Notes: a model not told the origin generated them from the sequence alone. DNA of 64,000 nt from Conoideocrella luteorostrata (GCA_032433595.1 JASWJB010000122.1:1-64000), one strand, 5' to 3'. Positions 35,346-47,704 are shown, counted from the stretch's first letter. Translations and numbers: made by a program.

Positions 35346-37149
35346 ATGGCGTCTTCAACTGACGAGATAGCGCCTTCAAGCCTGCGTGGTAGGAACCTCG
35401 ACGCTACCGCTGGCCGCGAGGTGGTTTTCTGCCACGCTTGCTCAAACGAATGGTATCGCGATGAACATGGACTGGTGTGTCCAGGATGTGACAGTGACAT
35501 AACTGAGATTGTATGTTGCTTGGCTCCGTTTCCGCATCAAAACTTTCTAGTATACTAATGCCCCAGTCCAGGTAACCCCAGGTAGCGACCCTCGGGAGGC
35601 GGCGTCATCATCATCAGGTTCTACATCACCGGATTTGCCTCCGTTACGGATTGCGGACGATTCAGACCCCGATGAAGCGGATATAGAAGAGCACTTAGGC
35701 CCACATGGCTTTCAGTTTCAGAGAACCATCCGCTTTGATCCGAGAGAGAGACCTCCTCAACGTGGTCCAGATGCAGGCCCCATTTTTGAACGATTTTACA
35801 ACATGGTCCAGAACTTTAGCGAGCCATTACGGACTGGTCCTGGAGGTATTGTACAACTTCCGCATCGAGACAGTGATTCCGAAACAACCCCGGGAGTCCA
35901 TCGTACTACATTTTCATCCGGCCCCTTTGGAGGGGCAATGGCATCATTCACCATATATGCTAGTCCCCCAACACATAGCACCCGGGGTAATGATGGCAGT
36001 GATGACGGTAGCGGTACAGGCAGACGCGCCAACGGTAACCCTAACGACCCCCCGCCATCTGACCCCTTTCAGGCGTACGTATTTGTTCCCTCTGACAGTA
36101 AAGGATCTCAGAAAATGAGCCCTTTCAAGCCCCTTCCCTTCCCACCCTATCTCTAGATATCTGACTATTGTCATAGTATCTTCAGCAATATCATGCGGGA
36201 CTTGCCACCGCCATTAGCAGAAGATGGTCGACGACCTGTTCACACTGGTTTCGCTAGCAGTTTACAAGAGATTCTAAATCTTTTTAACCCTGCGAGCGCT
36301 ACTATGGGCGACGCGGTTTACTCTCAAGAAGCACTTGATCGGATTATCACACAACTTATGGAAGCGAACCCGTCATCAAACGCTGCCCCTCCAGCTTCTG
36401 CTGAAGCTCTCCGTAATTTAAGCCGCAGACAAGTGGACACGAAACTACTAGGGCCGGAAGGTACCGTGGAATGCTCGATTTGTATAGATGAGATGAAGGA
36501 AGGCGAGACGGCTGTATTTCTCCCGTGCAACCACTGGTTCCATGAGGACTGTGTTGTCTTGTGGTTAAGGGAGCACAATACATGTCCAGTCTGTCGAACC
36601 CCGATCGAACAGAGTGGTAGAAGTTCAAATCAAAATCCTCGTGGCTCTAACCCAAGTGGTGATGGGGGTTCCGGACCAAGTAATGAAACCCCTCATTCTC
36701 ATCATCCGCCAAGTTTTAGCCGTCATGATTCAGATGAATTTCGAGGCTTCGGCGGCAGATATGATGGTGGTGCGGACACGCCTTCTGGCAGAGCAGCAGC
36801 TGATATGGTCTCTTCAATTTATGTTGATGCTCGGAATCGTCAAAATAGACTAGACGAGGTTCTCCGAAGTGTGGCAAGCATGCAGCGAGAGAGAGAAGTC
36901 GATCAGCGAGATCGAGCTACTGCATCTGGTTTTGGGTATGATACATCACGACTGCAGCGTAGAACGTCGCATTCGCCGACGAGCCCACGAACCACCAACT
37001 TTGCTGAACAAGGCGCTCGGATGCGACAAAGAAGCCCTTCAGAGAACAACAGACGGGGCAACGGGGATCGAGAAGGTCGCCGGCAATCAGGAGCCTGGAA
37101 CTGGCTGCGAGATCGATTTGCTGGGAGTGGTAGTAGTGGAGGTAATTAA
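35346..37149 (+). CDS. RING-H2 E3 ubiquitin ligase with N-terminal zinc ribbon
   Basis: Likely transfers ubiquitin from an E2 to substrate. Three exons (35346-35510, 35572-36074, 36186-37149) give 543 aa. Near residues 28-52 an FCHACSNEW/LVCPGCDSD pair forms a CxxC...CxxC zinc ribbon, as in RNF115/RNF126-type ligases. The middle is disordered, rich in Asp, Pro, Gly and Ser. The RING-H2 finger lies at about 319-360: CSIC, then CNHWFHEDC, then CPVC, with WF placing the His pair. The C-terminal 180 residues are Arg/Ser/Gly-rich and disordered. Introns of 61 and 111 bp carry GTATGT and GTACGT donors and keep frame. An internal ATG at 36193 could give a RING-only product, but the upstream exons are clearly coding. 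Confidence 0.88.
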
Positions 37150-39353
37150 GGGTTTTCTCGTGATGAAGAACAATGAAGGACATTTTTTGTCAGCCTTGCA
37201 CTGATGTTGGCTGCTGCCTGTGGTTTTCCTTCCCCCCCCCCCCCCTCTTTGGACCCTCTCTACACAGTATCTGGCTTAGGAGACGGTTTGTATGGTGCAC
37301 TGACCCAACCGAGACGAGCTTTGGGGGATGTTCAAGGATTCCTTTTGGTTTTTTGGCATACCGGAGAAGGCTGCCCGTTCAAGTGTGCTGGCTACAGCCA
37401 GTGACAGTGTATAGTCAGGCAAGGTTGACATAATGGGATAGAAGATATGGAGCAGAATGCAAAAATGCTAGTTCTAATATCAGATGGCAGCGGGGACTTG
37501 CGTCTCGACGAGTCAAATATGTAGGCATATTGGCGGTGATCGAAATACCGATCGACCTTGTGTATTGAGGACACCAAGTTCTTCAACAGAGAATAGAACA
37601 GGAAATACACGCTGGTGTGCAACGAACAACCAGTTAATGCTCCGTCCGATGTGGTGCAGATCTTGCCAAAGAACAAATGTAACTTGAACTGCTGCAACAT
37701 CTAGTAGATGTTATTTTGAGCAAGCCGAAGTACATATGATGTAGATTCAAGCGTTAACATATGGATCACGGGTCCGTCTATGCACTGTTTTCGGGAGTCG
37801 TCTTGTCTGTCTGGCCACATTCCAAAGTGTCCCCTAACCCCATTACCAAGTTGCCATCTCCGTAGTAGACGGTAGGTGGCATCGAATGTGGGCAGTGTTC
37901 GGTATATCCACGGTAAAAAAGAAGGTCGGCTAGTTCTCTTGGAGCGCCTTTTCTTCCTTGATATCAGGCAGTCACCACATATCAATTAGCCATCTGTTCG
38001 GACATGCCGCCCGCTGCATCTGGCTATGAGCTAGTTGTTGGAACTAGAGAAAGGAGAAGAAATGAGGCCTTGAACCAGCATTGCATTGTACAACTATTCC
38101 TTCAGGTTATGCCACACGCAAGAAGAAAAACTAAAAACTCCGTCCCTGGACAGCTAGCTGCTCGGGACGGCGTTTGTGAAAACCAGGTCCCCGGACGGAT
38201 GGATCCGGTCAAGTCCGTCGTAGTGGATCACCCTACTGACGCCGTCCCAAGCCCACTCCAACCCTTACATCCAATCCAGCCTGTACGGAGCCATGGTGTT
38301 GTCGCCTGGTAAGTAGTGTACACGGAGCACTTGCGAGGTAGGATTCCAAGATGTATGCTTCAATGATGAGAGGCTTGTTTTTCCTTAGTCTACCATCTAC
38401 TGGAGGCGCCGAACTCCCGCCACGGCTTGATCCACAGTCGGTGCTCGGTGGGAGTCAGCCACCAACCAGAGAACAAAACATGAAGGCAACAACTTAGAAT
38501 CCGGAAATCCATCGTTGTCAATCGTCATCTTGTCCTCAACTGTGAGCTAGTAGCAAGTCTTACCAGTGTACTAGCTACACTCGTAATAGTCTCATCGCCT
38601 TTAGGCTGCATTCCGATCCGACTCTCGCAGAATACAACCCTCTAGAAACCCTCAACCTCCTTCACTCTTGAAGTATCCCGGCACTTGCTTAAATTGAGAG
38701 TGGTGGCGTTTCAGTTGGTCGTTCCGCCATTGTCTATCGAAGGTATTTTAACCCTTTCGCCCCCGAAAACTCTTTCAATCGCAATTGAAGCATCAGCAAG
38801 TCCCGTTCCCCATTTCCTCCTGCTGGTAATATATTCATCTTTTCCAGTCATAACTACTCCGTAGTTTTAACATCCTCCCGGTCATAGCCTTCCTCGAACC
38901 CCCGCAGCGGCGTCAAGGCTACACGGCTACTACCTCCAAACAGCACCGAGGTCCAAGGTTCACGGCTCAGTTACCCACCCCGAAAGCCAAGGTTGGTGCG
39001 TTGCCCTTTGATGGACTCTGTAATCAAACCTCAGCCCCTTCATCACATTCGTTTGGGTTTAGATTGGACGAAAGTTCAATATGCAGGACGGGAGCCCCAC
39101 ACTCCCGGTTTCTCAAATAACCCCCCGCGGTCAGCAGTTCCAGATCCTTTATAAGTGGCCGTCTGTGCTGATGCAATGAGATGAGCTGAACTACAACCAA
39201 GTGAATAAATGCCAGTGGTTGGGCAGCAAGCTCCAAGTTGCGTATTAAGTTACAATGAGCATTTTCTCGATTTTGACATCAATAGTCGCTGCGGCTGACG
39301 AAAACAAAGAGCAGGATTGCCCTAAATACTCGAAGACACACAACACAGCAACA
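37150..39353. other. Intergenic region
   Basis: 2.2 kb between two plus-strand genes. It contains a C-run near 37234-37245, a small hairpin-forming inverted repeat (CCGTCCC at 38140-38146 with GGGACGG at 38164-38170) and a nonamer copy at 38855. A 102-codon frame at 38004 shows no homology pattern. The P450 frame stays open upstream to an ATG at 39255; the family start at 39354 is preferred. Confidence 0.5.
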
Positions 39354-42300
39354 ATGGCCGAGGCTGTACCCGTTCCTGAGCCTCCCGGCTATCCATTGAT
39401 TGGTAACTTGGCCGAGTTTTCAACAAGCCCTTTGCAAGATGTTATTCGATTAGCAGACACCTATGGTTGGTAACAATCAGGTCCATAATTATCGTTGCTG
39501 AAGGACTAAGACAATTTGTTGACATTGGCAACAGGAGAAATCTTCCGACTTCACCTTGGCTCTCGGCCGGTTGTGTTTGTTAACACGAATGAGCTTATTA
39601 ATGAAGTTTGCGATGAGAAGCGATTTCACAAGACGCTGCAATCAGCTCTAAGAGTAAGTCTACCATCCGACACAGTGTACTTGTCAGCTACTGTGCCGCA
39701 TCAAATAGTCTTCTTCGAGGTTTGTGCTAAGATCGTTCTTTTAGATTGTCCGAGAAGGTGTCCATGATGGACTATTCACTGTACGTTATAGAAAACGATC
39801 AAGTTGCAATTAACGGGCTGCATTCTTACTTATCCATAGGCACACGATGACGAACCAAACTGGGGTAAGGCGCATCGAGTCCTCATACCTGCCTTTGGAC
39901 CGTTCTCGATTCGAGGCATGTTTGACGAGATGCACGACATATCTACCCAACTGTGTATGAAGTTTGCTCGACACGGCAGTCAAACCTCTATCAATGCGTC
40001 AGAGGACTTTACTCGCCTGGCTCTTGACACTCTGGCTCTGTGCGCCATGGACTACAGATTTAATTCGTATTATCATGAAGAAATGCACCCTTTCATCGAA
40101 GCCATGGGCGACTTCCTGAGTGAGGCCGGACGGCGGAATAAGCGACCTGCTTTCGCGCCTAACTTCTTGTACCGCGCCGCTAACGAGAAGTACTGGAAAG
40201 ACATTGCCATCATGAGGAAGACGGCAGATGAGGTTGTTACTAACCGCAAGAAAAACCCCAGTGACCGTAAAGATCTGTTAAATGCCATGTTGAACGGCGT
40301 TGATCCTACTACTGGGGAGAAGTTGAGTGACGACAACATTGCTGACCAACTCATCACTTTCCTCATTGCTGGGCACGAGACCACTTCTGGACTCTTGTCC
40401 TTTGCTTTCTACTACCTTCTGAAAAACCCTTCTACGTACAGGAAGCTTCAGCAAGAAGTCGACCAAGTCATAGGTCGTACAGCCATCAAGGTGGAACATC
40501 TGACCAAACTTCCTTATCTCGCCTCCGTACGTATTAACGTTCTTAGTATTTGATAAAACTTCATGTCTATATATGAGTTTTCTAACTGATTACCATCCAG
40601 GTGCTCCGGGAAACCTTGCGACTGAGCTCTGGCATTCCAGGCTTTTCCGTGGAGGCATATGAGGACACTGTCCTCGCTGGAAAATACTTGGTCCGCAAGG
40701 GTGAGCCTATTACTGCACTTCTGGCCAAGGCTCATCTAGATCCCGTTGTTTTCGGGGACGACGCTTTGGAATTCAAGCCGGATCGAATGTCAGATAAGAA
40801 CTTCGAGCGCTTGAGCAAAGAATTTCCAAACTGCTGGAAGCCTTTTGGCAACGGAAAGCGTGCTTGTATCGGCCGACCCTTTGCCTGGCAAGAGGCTTTG
40901 CTCTGCGTGGCTATGCTCATCCAAAACTTCAACTTCACCATGGCCGACCCCAGCTACAATCTCGAGATTCAAGAGACCATGACCATCAAACCCAAAGGAT
41001 TTTATATGCGTGCTAGCTTGCGACACGAAATGAACCCAACTGAATTGGAACAAGCTATTGCGGGCAAGGCGGAGGACTCGAAACATCAGGTCGCCACAGC
41101 CAACGATGCGAAGGCGGCGGGAGATTCAACCAAAGGGAAGCCTTTAGCTGTCTTCTACGGCTCAAATAGTGGCACTTGCGAGGCATTAGCTCAAAGGGTG
41201 GCAGTAGATGCACCTCGTCATGGATTCAGCGCCACCACTCTTGCTCCTCTAGATGATGCCAGCCATAACGTACCCAAGGACCGTCCCGTTGTCATCATAA
41301 CTGCTTCATACGAAGGCCAGCCGCCCTCTAATGCTGCGATATTTGTTGATTGGATGGAAAATCTCAAGGGTAAGGAAATGGACGGCGTCTCATACGCGGT
41401 TTTTGGTTGTGGACATCATGACTGGGTTCAGACATTTCATCGAATTCCCAAGCTCGTTGATGCCAAGCTTCAACAACTTGGTGGCGATCGCTTGTTGCCT
41501 CTGGCCACCACTGATGCCGCTCACCGCGATATGTTTAGTGACTTTGAAACGTGGGAGGATGAGTCTCTATGGCCAGCTCTTCAAAGAAAGTATGGAGCTG
41601 AGGACATCGCTGACGCTTCTGGTTTTGGCCTCGATGTCGATATCAGTTTTCCTCGAAAAACTACGTTGAGACAAGACGTTGAAGAAGCCATTGTGCTCTC
41701 TACTCAAACTCTTACGGAGTCAGGCTCAGTGAAGAAACATATTGAAGTCCAGCTGCCGACCGGCATGACCTATCGCGCAGGCGATTACCTGGCTGTACTT
41801 CCATTCAATCCCAAGTTGACCGTATCTCGTGTTTTCAAGCGGTTTCAATTGTCTTGGGATGCCATGCTCAAGATTAGCTCTGACCGGCCCACCAGTTTGC
41901 CCACAGATGCTCCTCTCTCTGCCGCAGATGTGCTTGGAGCATATGTCGAACTGAGTCAACCAGCTACCAAGAGAGTGGGTGAACCTACTATCTGCTTTGA
42001 ACTTTAACATAGAATGCTGATATTTCGCCTTTTTAGAATATGCAAACTTTAGCAGATGCAACGCAAGACAGAGACATCGTTGAGCAACTTCAAAAACTTG
42101 CAGGTCACGATTATGTGGAGATGGTTTCTGCAAAACGGGTATCCATCCTGGACTTGCTCGAACGATTTCCTGCCATCAGCCTTCCATTTGGGGCGTTTTT
42201 GGGCATGTTGCCGCCTATGCGTGTGCGACAGTAGTGAGTCCAATCTATATCCCCTTGGCATAGACTTGAATTTCCAAGGTGACTGACAAGCTCGTCCAGC

Positions 42301-42972
42301 TCTATTTCGTCGTCTCCTCTGGCTGACAGTTCCAAGTTGACACTGACGTATTCTGTATTGGAACAACCTGCTCTTTCAGGCCAAGGCTCTCATTTTGGAG
42401 TTGCTAGTAACTTCCTCTCCTCTCTCACTGCCGGAGAACGAGTCCATGTCGCTGTTCGACCCTCCCAAGCCTTTCATTTGCCCACTGATGCGGAAAACAC
42501 GCCTCTTATTTGCATTGCTGCCGGGTCAGGCCTGGCACCATTCCGTGGTTTCATCCAAGAGCGTGCTGCTATGGTTGCCGCTGGGAGAAAGCTTGCACCG
42601 GCTCTACTTTTCTTCGGTTGTCGCTCTCCGGATCAAGATGACTTGTATGCCGAAGAGCTAGCCAGATGGGAAAAACTCGGTGCTGTTGACGTTCGTCGAG
42701 CGTATTCACGTTCGCCTAGCGATTCCGAAGGCTGTAAATATGTGCAGCATCGCCTGTCTCACGACCGTGAGGACATTACTAGGCTCTGGGATCGCGGAGC
42801 CAAGATTTATCTCTGTGGCAGCAAGAATGTTGGTACGGCAGTTGAAGCTGTGTTCCTTGATATGGTTAAGGAGGCTGGCAAGCAGAAACGTGGGGAGACC
42901 ACTACTGAAGCTGCGAAGGAGTGGCTCGACAAGCAGAAAAATGAGAGGTACTTGACAGATGTGTTTGACTAA
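39354..42972 (+). CDS. CYP505-type self-sufficient cytochrome P450:NADPH-P450 reductase
   Basis: Fused fatty-acid hydroxylase (P450foxy/BM3 type) using NADPH to hydroxylate fatty acids near the omega end. Seven exons: 39354-39465, 39535-39653, 39745-39780, 39840-40526, 40601-41974, 42037-42233, 42300-42972; 1065 aa, the usual length. The P450 half has the N-terminal block PEPPGYPLIGN, I-helix AGHETT at 266-271, ExxR in RETLRL, and heme loop FGNGKRACIG with Cys near 407. A linker near 475-500 leads to an FMN flavodoxin domain (VFYGSNSGTCEALAQ). The FAD/NADPH reductase follows, with RQYSISSSP across intron 6 and C-terminal LCGSKNVG. There is no membrane anchor, so it should be soluble. The first donor, GTTGGT, is weak but the only one in phase. 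An in-frame ATG at 39255 would add 33 residues. Confidence 0.93.
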
Positions 42973-43610
42973 CGGATGAGTTCACCCGACAAACCCTATG
43001 TGGTTGACGTTACACGGATAATATGGCTTGGGGTCTTTTTCATGTAGGTGGATATTAGTATCTGGAACGGGAATCTGTCAAATAGTAGGCAAACAATTGG
43101 ATTAGCTAAATTTGGGCAAGGCTAACTACTAAGTCTCGCGTCTTCTGATATGTCACAGCAACATGGAATGGCTCATCCTCGTCCATCCGTTTCAAAAACC
43201 CTATAGGCCTCTTATAAATGTCACAATTATTGACCAAGCCAGCATCACATCACAAAGTAAGAAATTAAGCATATATGACCGAGTCGTACACTCCTCATGT
43301 AATAACAATAATATCTAAACTAGTGTAGAGTAGGATATTGTATTGTGGTATATAACAATTGAAAGCAAATGAGCAGGTATCTAAATGCATCACGGTTCAA
43401 ACGTGCTTGCCGCCAGTGTTATCGACCAATGTCCACCCCTCCCTCGTGTTCATAGCAACAAGTCAACCATCATGTCTAATCATCACAACCATTTCGTCAA
43501 CCGATGCAACTTCTAAGTTCTCATTTCATATGGTATTCAAAGTATTGCAAAAACCAACGCTGTTATTTGCTCGTAATGAAAACAATATGTGTCTTAGTAG
43601 CAAACTCATC
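42973..43610. other. Convergent intergenic region
   Basis: 638 bases between the P450 stop and the erdS-like stop. AT-rich; nothing further is seen. Confidence 0.5.
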
Positions 43611-46346
43611 TTAATCTTGGAAGAACTTGATAATTTGCTGGAGATCTCGCAGACCAACGCCGTGCTTGGGGTAGCAGATGTAAACTTCCTCACCTAACGC
43701 ACCGAATTTGCTTCGGAAGCCGGCCTTGCGGCGTAGACCGAGACTGTCGACGATGGAGGCATAAGTAGTAGCCAGGAACTTAGCTCGGATGCCATGTAGA
43801 TGGTTTCCAGGAGTCAACTTCTCAGAAACGCCGACGCCAAAGGTGACTTGACCAGTGACACTGGACAAAGTATACTCAATAAGGACTTCGATGGCGCCGT
43901 TGACCGAGCCGGGGAAATCAAGAGCCCATTTGACCTGCCATCCGTGCTTAGGGGAAAGCTTAGCCAGAACGACCATAGCAAGAACCTTGCCGTCCTTTTC
44001 AGCAGCGTAGTACCGACGATGCTCCGTATCGACCCATGGCCGGACTTCTGTAAGATGAACCTGCTTGCCTTTACGGGTGGCCTTCCAGGATGCAATTGAT
44101 TCGTCGGCGCGTTTGATGAAGTCGGCATCTGGCTTAACTTCATGAATCTTAACGCCCTCACGCTCCACACGCCGGGCTTTAGGGCCACCCCCGTTGAGAT
44201 TGTGGTGCTTATTGGCATCAACACGCTGCTCCTCAGTGCATGACAAGGTACGCCAGTTCATCTGCTGGGCAAGAATCTTTTGGATTTCGTAAGATACAAG
44301 CATCCATACCGGTGTGAGTTTCAGCTCAGAGAGCACGAACTTGACGAATGCGGCACACACGTCCTTGTACTGAGACTTGTCACAAAGAGGATCACCAGTA
44401 ATCATGGCAAACTTTTCTTGTTTGACATAGCCGATGGCGGCGCCAGTGGTGTGTCTCCAGATCTGGAAACGTTCATCGAGCCAAGAGGTATTAGAGGCAT
44501 CACCATAGTTGGCAATAAGCTTTTCGATGGGAGGCATGTCGCCGTCGTGGAGTGGTTTCGTAGTATCAGCTTCTGGATGTGGAATTCCTGGAGCTCGTTC
44601 AGGAAGAGACTTAGGGTCTCGGTGGAAGAGAGAGGCATATCGGACATCGCCAAGCTCCAGCATCCAGGCTACAATTCTCTCCAAACCAAGACCAGCGCCA
44701 GCATGGGGAGGGGCGCCGAGATCAAAGGCTGCAAGGTAGTCATCCATACCGTCCTCGGTGATGCCTGCAGCTTGCATGTTTTCCCGCAACTCAGCGGCAT
44801 CGTTAATACGTTGACCACCGGAGCATATTTCCTGTCCACGGATGAAAATATCGAATGACCTTGTCCAGAATGGATCTTCGGGATCTTTGTGAGTGTAGAA
44901 GGGGCGGGCACTGGCAGGAAATTTGTCCAAGACGTAGTAGTCGGTCCCATACCTTTCTCGAACCAACTCTCCAAGGCGCATCTCATCGGGTGTGGATAAA
45001 TCTTCCATCTCAACGTTTCTACCATCATCACGGAGCATCTGAATTCCATCTGCAAAGTTGAGGATCAAAGTCTCATCCAACCACTTGAACTCTCCACTTG
45101 GCCATCGCTTCTGAACCTCTTTTACTTCGGGCATGGCATAGACAGCGGTGAAAACGGATTTCAGGAACTCGTCAATGACGGAGATTACTTCATGGTAGTC
45201 ATGTTGAATGGCCATCTCGAGATCGAGACCAGTATACTCGGTAAGGTGGCGATGGGTGTTGGAATTTTCTGCGCGAAAGACAGGACCGATTTCAAAAACG
45301 CGACCAAAGTCAGCTGACACGGACATTTGCTTGGCTAACTGAGGGCTTTGGGCGAGAAAAGCATTCCGACCAAAGTAATTAACTTTGAAAACGGCCGCGC
45401 CACTTTCTGTGGCAGCAGGTTGAAGTTTGGGGGTGTTGATCTCAACAAAGGTTAGTTCATCCAGGGTCTCACGAAATTTTCGGGTTACCAGAGAGCGAAT
45501 GCGAAACAAGGCTTGGTTAGATGGATGCCGGAGATCGAGAATTCGGGATGTCATGCGATTGCGTAGTGTCTCGGGAGGCTTGTAGTTGGTGAATGGCGCT
45601 CCATGAGCAGCATTGACTAAGTGAATGGTGTGCACTTCCACTTCAACGCTCGAATGGGTTGCGGAACGAACGGGCTCTGGAGGTGATTTGAGGGTTCCAT
45701 TCACCTGAACCAAGGATTCGGAGTTCAGCTTTTCAACCCACCGTACCATGTCGAGGTATTCACGCGAAAGAACGCCTTGAACAGTGAGCGTCTGGTCGCG
45801 GAAGAGAAGGAAGTCTAAGTTCTTAGACATTTGTCGCTGGGTTGCAATTCGGGCTCTGAAATTGACCTCGGTTCCAAGAGGAAGCTGGTCTAGCTCGGCA
45901 ATGGTGTTGAGCTCGTAAGGATGCGTAGGCCAGTCGGCGCTCATGCTCGTGCGGCCGCTTTCCATACTGGAACGGCCGGAGTCTCTGTTCTTGTCCATGC
46001 TTGAACGTTGTGACTTGTCATTGAGCTTGTCGAGTTCCGCCCGATAGTTGGTGAGGCTAAGCTTCTCCATGCTGGAGCGGGCGGAGTCCTTGACAACATC
46101 AACGCCACTATCGTTCATCTTCGGAAGGCGTTTGTTGCTACCGAAAGCACTGCCAGTGAGGGTTGGAGTTGTAGGGGTAGAAGGAGAAGCTGGTGTTGAG
46201 TTTCCCGATGGTGAGTTGGTCCAGTCCGCGGTGTAAGTCGCATCTGTGACGTCGCCACTCTTATGTGGGCTCGATGTCCGACTGCGTGATCGGGGCAGGC
46301 CAAAGGCTGATGCAACGGGCGCGAAAATGCCAGAGGTGCTAGGCAT
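43611..46346 (-). CDS. erdS: AspRS-DUF2156 fusion, ergosteryl-3beta-O-L-aspartate synthase (ErdS)
   Basis: Bifunctional enzyme: an aspartyl-tRNA synthetase charges tRNA-Asp, and a fused DUF2156 (GNAT-fold, MprF-like) domain transfers Asp from the tRNA to the 3beta-hydroxyl of ergosterol. Single exon, 911 aa. A disordered Ser/Pro/Thr-rich leader covers about 1-150. An OB-fold anticodon-binding domain lies at about 160-245 (RARIATQRQMSKNLDFLLFR). The class II catalytic core is about 258-590: FRAENSNTHRHLTEYTGLDL is motif 2 (near 354) and GAGLGLERIVAW is motif 3 (near 549). DUF2156 runs from about 605 to the end (PPIEKLIANYG, GDPLCDKSQY, MNWRTLSCTEEQ). A housekeeping cytosolic AspRS ends after motif 3; the 300-residue extension marks the ErdS type. 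Function is transferred from characterised fungal ErdS, not shown here. Confidence 0.93.
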   Translation of the reverse strand: MPSTSGIFAPVASAFGLPRSRSRTSSPHKSGDVTDATYTADWTNSPSGNSTPASPSTPTTPTLTGSAFGSNKRLPKMNDSGVDVVKDSARSSMEKLSLTNYRAELDKLNDKSQRSSMDKNRDSGRSSMESGRTSMSADWPTHPYELNTIAELDQLPLGTEVNFRARIATQRQMSKNLDFLLFRDQTLTVQGVLSREYLDMVRWVEKLNSESLVQVNGTLKSPPEPVRSATHSSVEVEVHTIHLVNAAHGAPFTNYKPPETLRNRMTSRILDLRHPSNQALFRIRSLVTRKFRETLDELTFVEINTPKLQPAATESGAAVFKVNYFGRNAFLAQSPQLAKQMSVSADFGRVFEIGPVFRAENSNTHRHLTEYTGLDLEMAIQHDYHEVISVIDEFLKSVFTAVYAMPEVKEVQKRWPSGEFKWLDETLILNFADGIQMLRDDGRNVEMEDLSTPDEMRLGELVRERYGTDYYVLDKFPASARPFYTHKDPEDPFWTRSFDIFIRGQEICSGGQRINDAAELRENMQAAGITEDGMDDYLAAFDLGAPPHAGAGLGLERIVAWMLELGDVRYASLFHRDPKSLPERAPGIPHPEADTTKPLHDGDMPPIEKLIANYGDASNTSWLDERFQIWRHTTGAAIGYVKQEKFAMITGDPLCDKSQYKDVCAAFVKFVLSELKLTPVWMLVSYEIQKILAQQMNWRTLSCTEEQRVDANKHHNLNGGGPKARRVEREGVKIHEVKPDADFIKRADESIASWKATRKGKQVHLTEVRPWVDTEHRRYYAAEKDGKVLAMVVLAKLSPKHGWQVKWALDFPGSVNGAIEVLIEYTLSSVTGQVTFGVGVSEKLTPGNHLHGIRAKFLATTYASIVDSLGLRRKAGFRSKFGALGEEVYICYPKHGVGLRDLQQIIKFFQD

Positions 46347-46576
46347 GGTTGCTTGTGTGCGTCGTCGACACGCCGTAGCTCATAGGACTGCGTAATAAAT
46401 ATACAAGAAATCCAGGTCGGGAAATACCTGACTTTTTGGCCTCGTTGGGTCTGAATACCTTGCCTTGGATTCTTGAATGTGCTGGCGGCCAGCCAAGGAT
46501 AGATAGCGCCTAGAGTGTTGAGTTGCGGGCCGGTCAGGGCAAAGCAGCGGAGAGTTAGGTCCGAAGGAATGACGCA

Positions 46577-46603
46577 CTGACACTTCTGACACTTCTGACA
46601 CTT
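46577..46603 (+). repeat. 9-bp tandem repeat, three copies, upstream of the erdS-like gene
   Basis: Three exact copies of CTGACACTT followed by a diverged fourth unit. They lie about 230 bases upstream of the erdS-like start, in its probable promoter. Confidence 0.8.
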
Positions 46604-46755
46604 CCGACAACTTTGCTGTCACCGGCGGGAAGCAATGCAATCGAAATGCACTCCGAGTTGGGCCAATAACAGGGAGGGATCTGCTAGCGCGGCCCAACCT
46701 GGCCGACGGTGCCGAATGCCGGTTGCACTTGGAAGGGATGAAGGATCGAATTTTT

Positions 46756-46791
46756 GCGTCGGTCGTTGCGTCAGTCGTTGCATCAATCGTG
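46756..46791 (+). repeat. 12-bp degenerate tandem repeat, three copies
   Basis: Units GCGTCGGTCGTT, GCGTCAGTCGTT and GCATCAATCGTG differ only at purine and pyrimidine transition sites plus the last base. They lie about 410 bases upstream of the erdS-like start. Confidence 0.75.
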
Positions 46792-47681
46792 CCAAGACGT
46801 AGAGGGCGGCCGGTGTACTTTGTAGAGGATAAGAGGTACCTAGGTATTGAGAAGATGTGTAAAATGGTTTAGTGGATATTATTACTCCGTACTGTGTGAT
46901 TGTTCACTCATGAACCAATGCAGGCACCAGGGTCTGTGCGAAGCATTGAAGAATGAGCAACTAACTGCCAGGCACCAGCTGGGCAATCACGAGAAACTAC
47001 TGGGAGAAATGAAAAGAAAGCCGGGAAGCTGCTGCGCCCCCAATCCTGTGCGGTGGCCCTAATATATGGTTTTGGGAAAGGTAAAGAAGCGGATAAGAAG
47101 GATCTGGTCTAATCATGCTCTTTCAGGCCGGTGGGGGAGCAACCCGCGACTTCCGGTATTGCTGGCATATTAAGTTATGCCGTCTACTATGTGTATTGCT
47201 GACCTCGCGCGCCTCGGCATTTAAGGAGTTACCGACGAGGTCACACTGTGCAGTTATACAGATTGGAGTTGTCAGCAAGTCGGCGGCATGGGTAATCTAG
47301 GGATTCGATGACGGAACGCTAGGTAATAGCCGGCAGCTAGAACGCTCGGTGGTCTTGACTCATGACAAACCACAGGGCGGAGAAACCGTGTAGAGCGCGC
47401 ACTGGACACCTGAGCCTCGTTGCACCTAGAACCGTGCATCCGTCCGTGTAGACGCTCTTTCGGGCTTTGTCAAACCCCCGTTGCAAGCTTCTGGGCCACC
47501 ATGGCTGGGAGCCATCATTCCCATCCCAAGGTCAGGCGCTGTCGCTGACGTCCATAGAACCAGAGCGATGGAAAGCCACAGGTTGGTCTTCATGCCATGT
47601 CTTGGCTTCCTTTGTTCTCTCGCCAAGCTTGTTCTAGTCCGGCAAACGTTGGGTGGACCCTTGATTTGCAAGCATTCACAA

Positions 47682-47704
47682 TACGGAGTACTCCGTACTC
47701 CGTA
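47682..47704. repeat. Triple nonamer cluster TACGGAGTA/TACTCCGTA
   Basis: Three overlapping copies of the dispersed nonamer, sharing TA at each join: one forward (47682-47690) and two inverted (47689-47697, 47696-47704). The first two form a perfect palindrome. Confidence 0.9.

Noticed and set aside
38004..38312. 102-codon plus-strand frame in the RING-P450 spacer
   Set aside because: No recognisable domain; lies over a small inverted repeat; no flanking exon structure.
39255..39353. Upstream in-frame ATG that would add 33 residues to the CYP505 protein
   Set aside because: Family members begin at the second ATG (MAEAVPVPEPPGYP); the added segment has no clear signal function. Kept as an alternative only.
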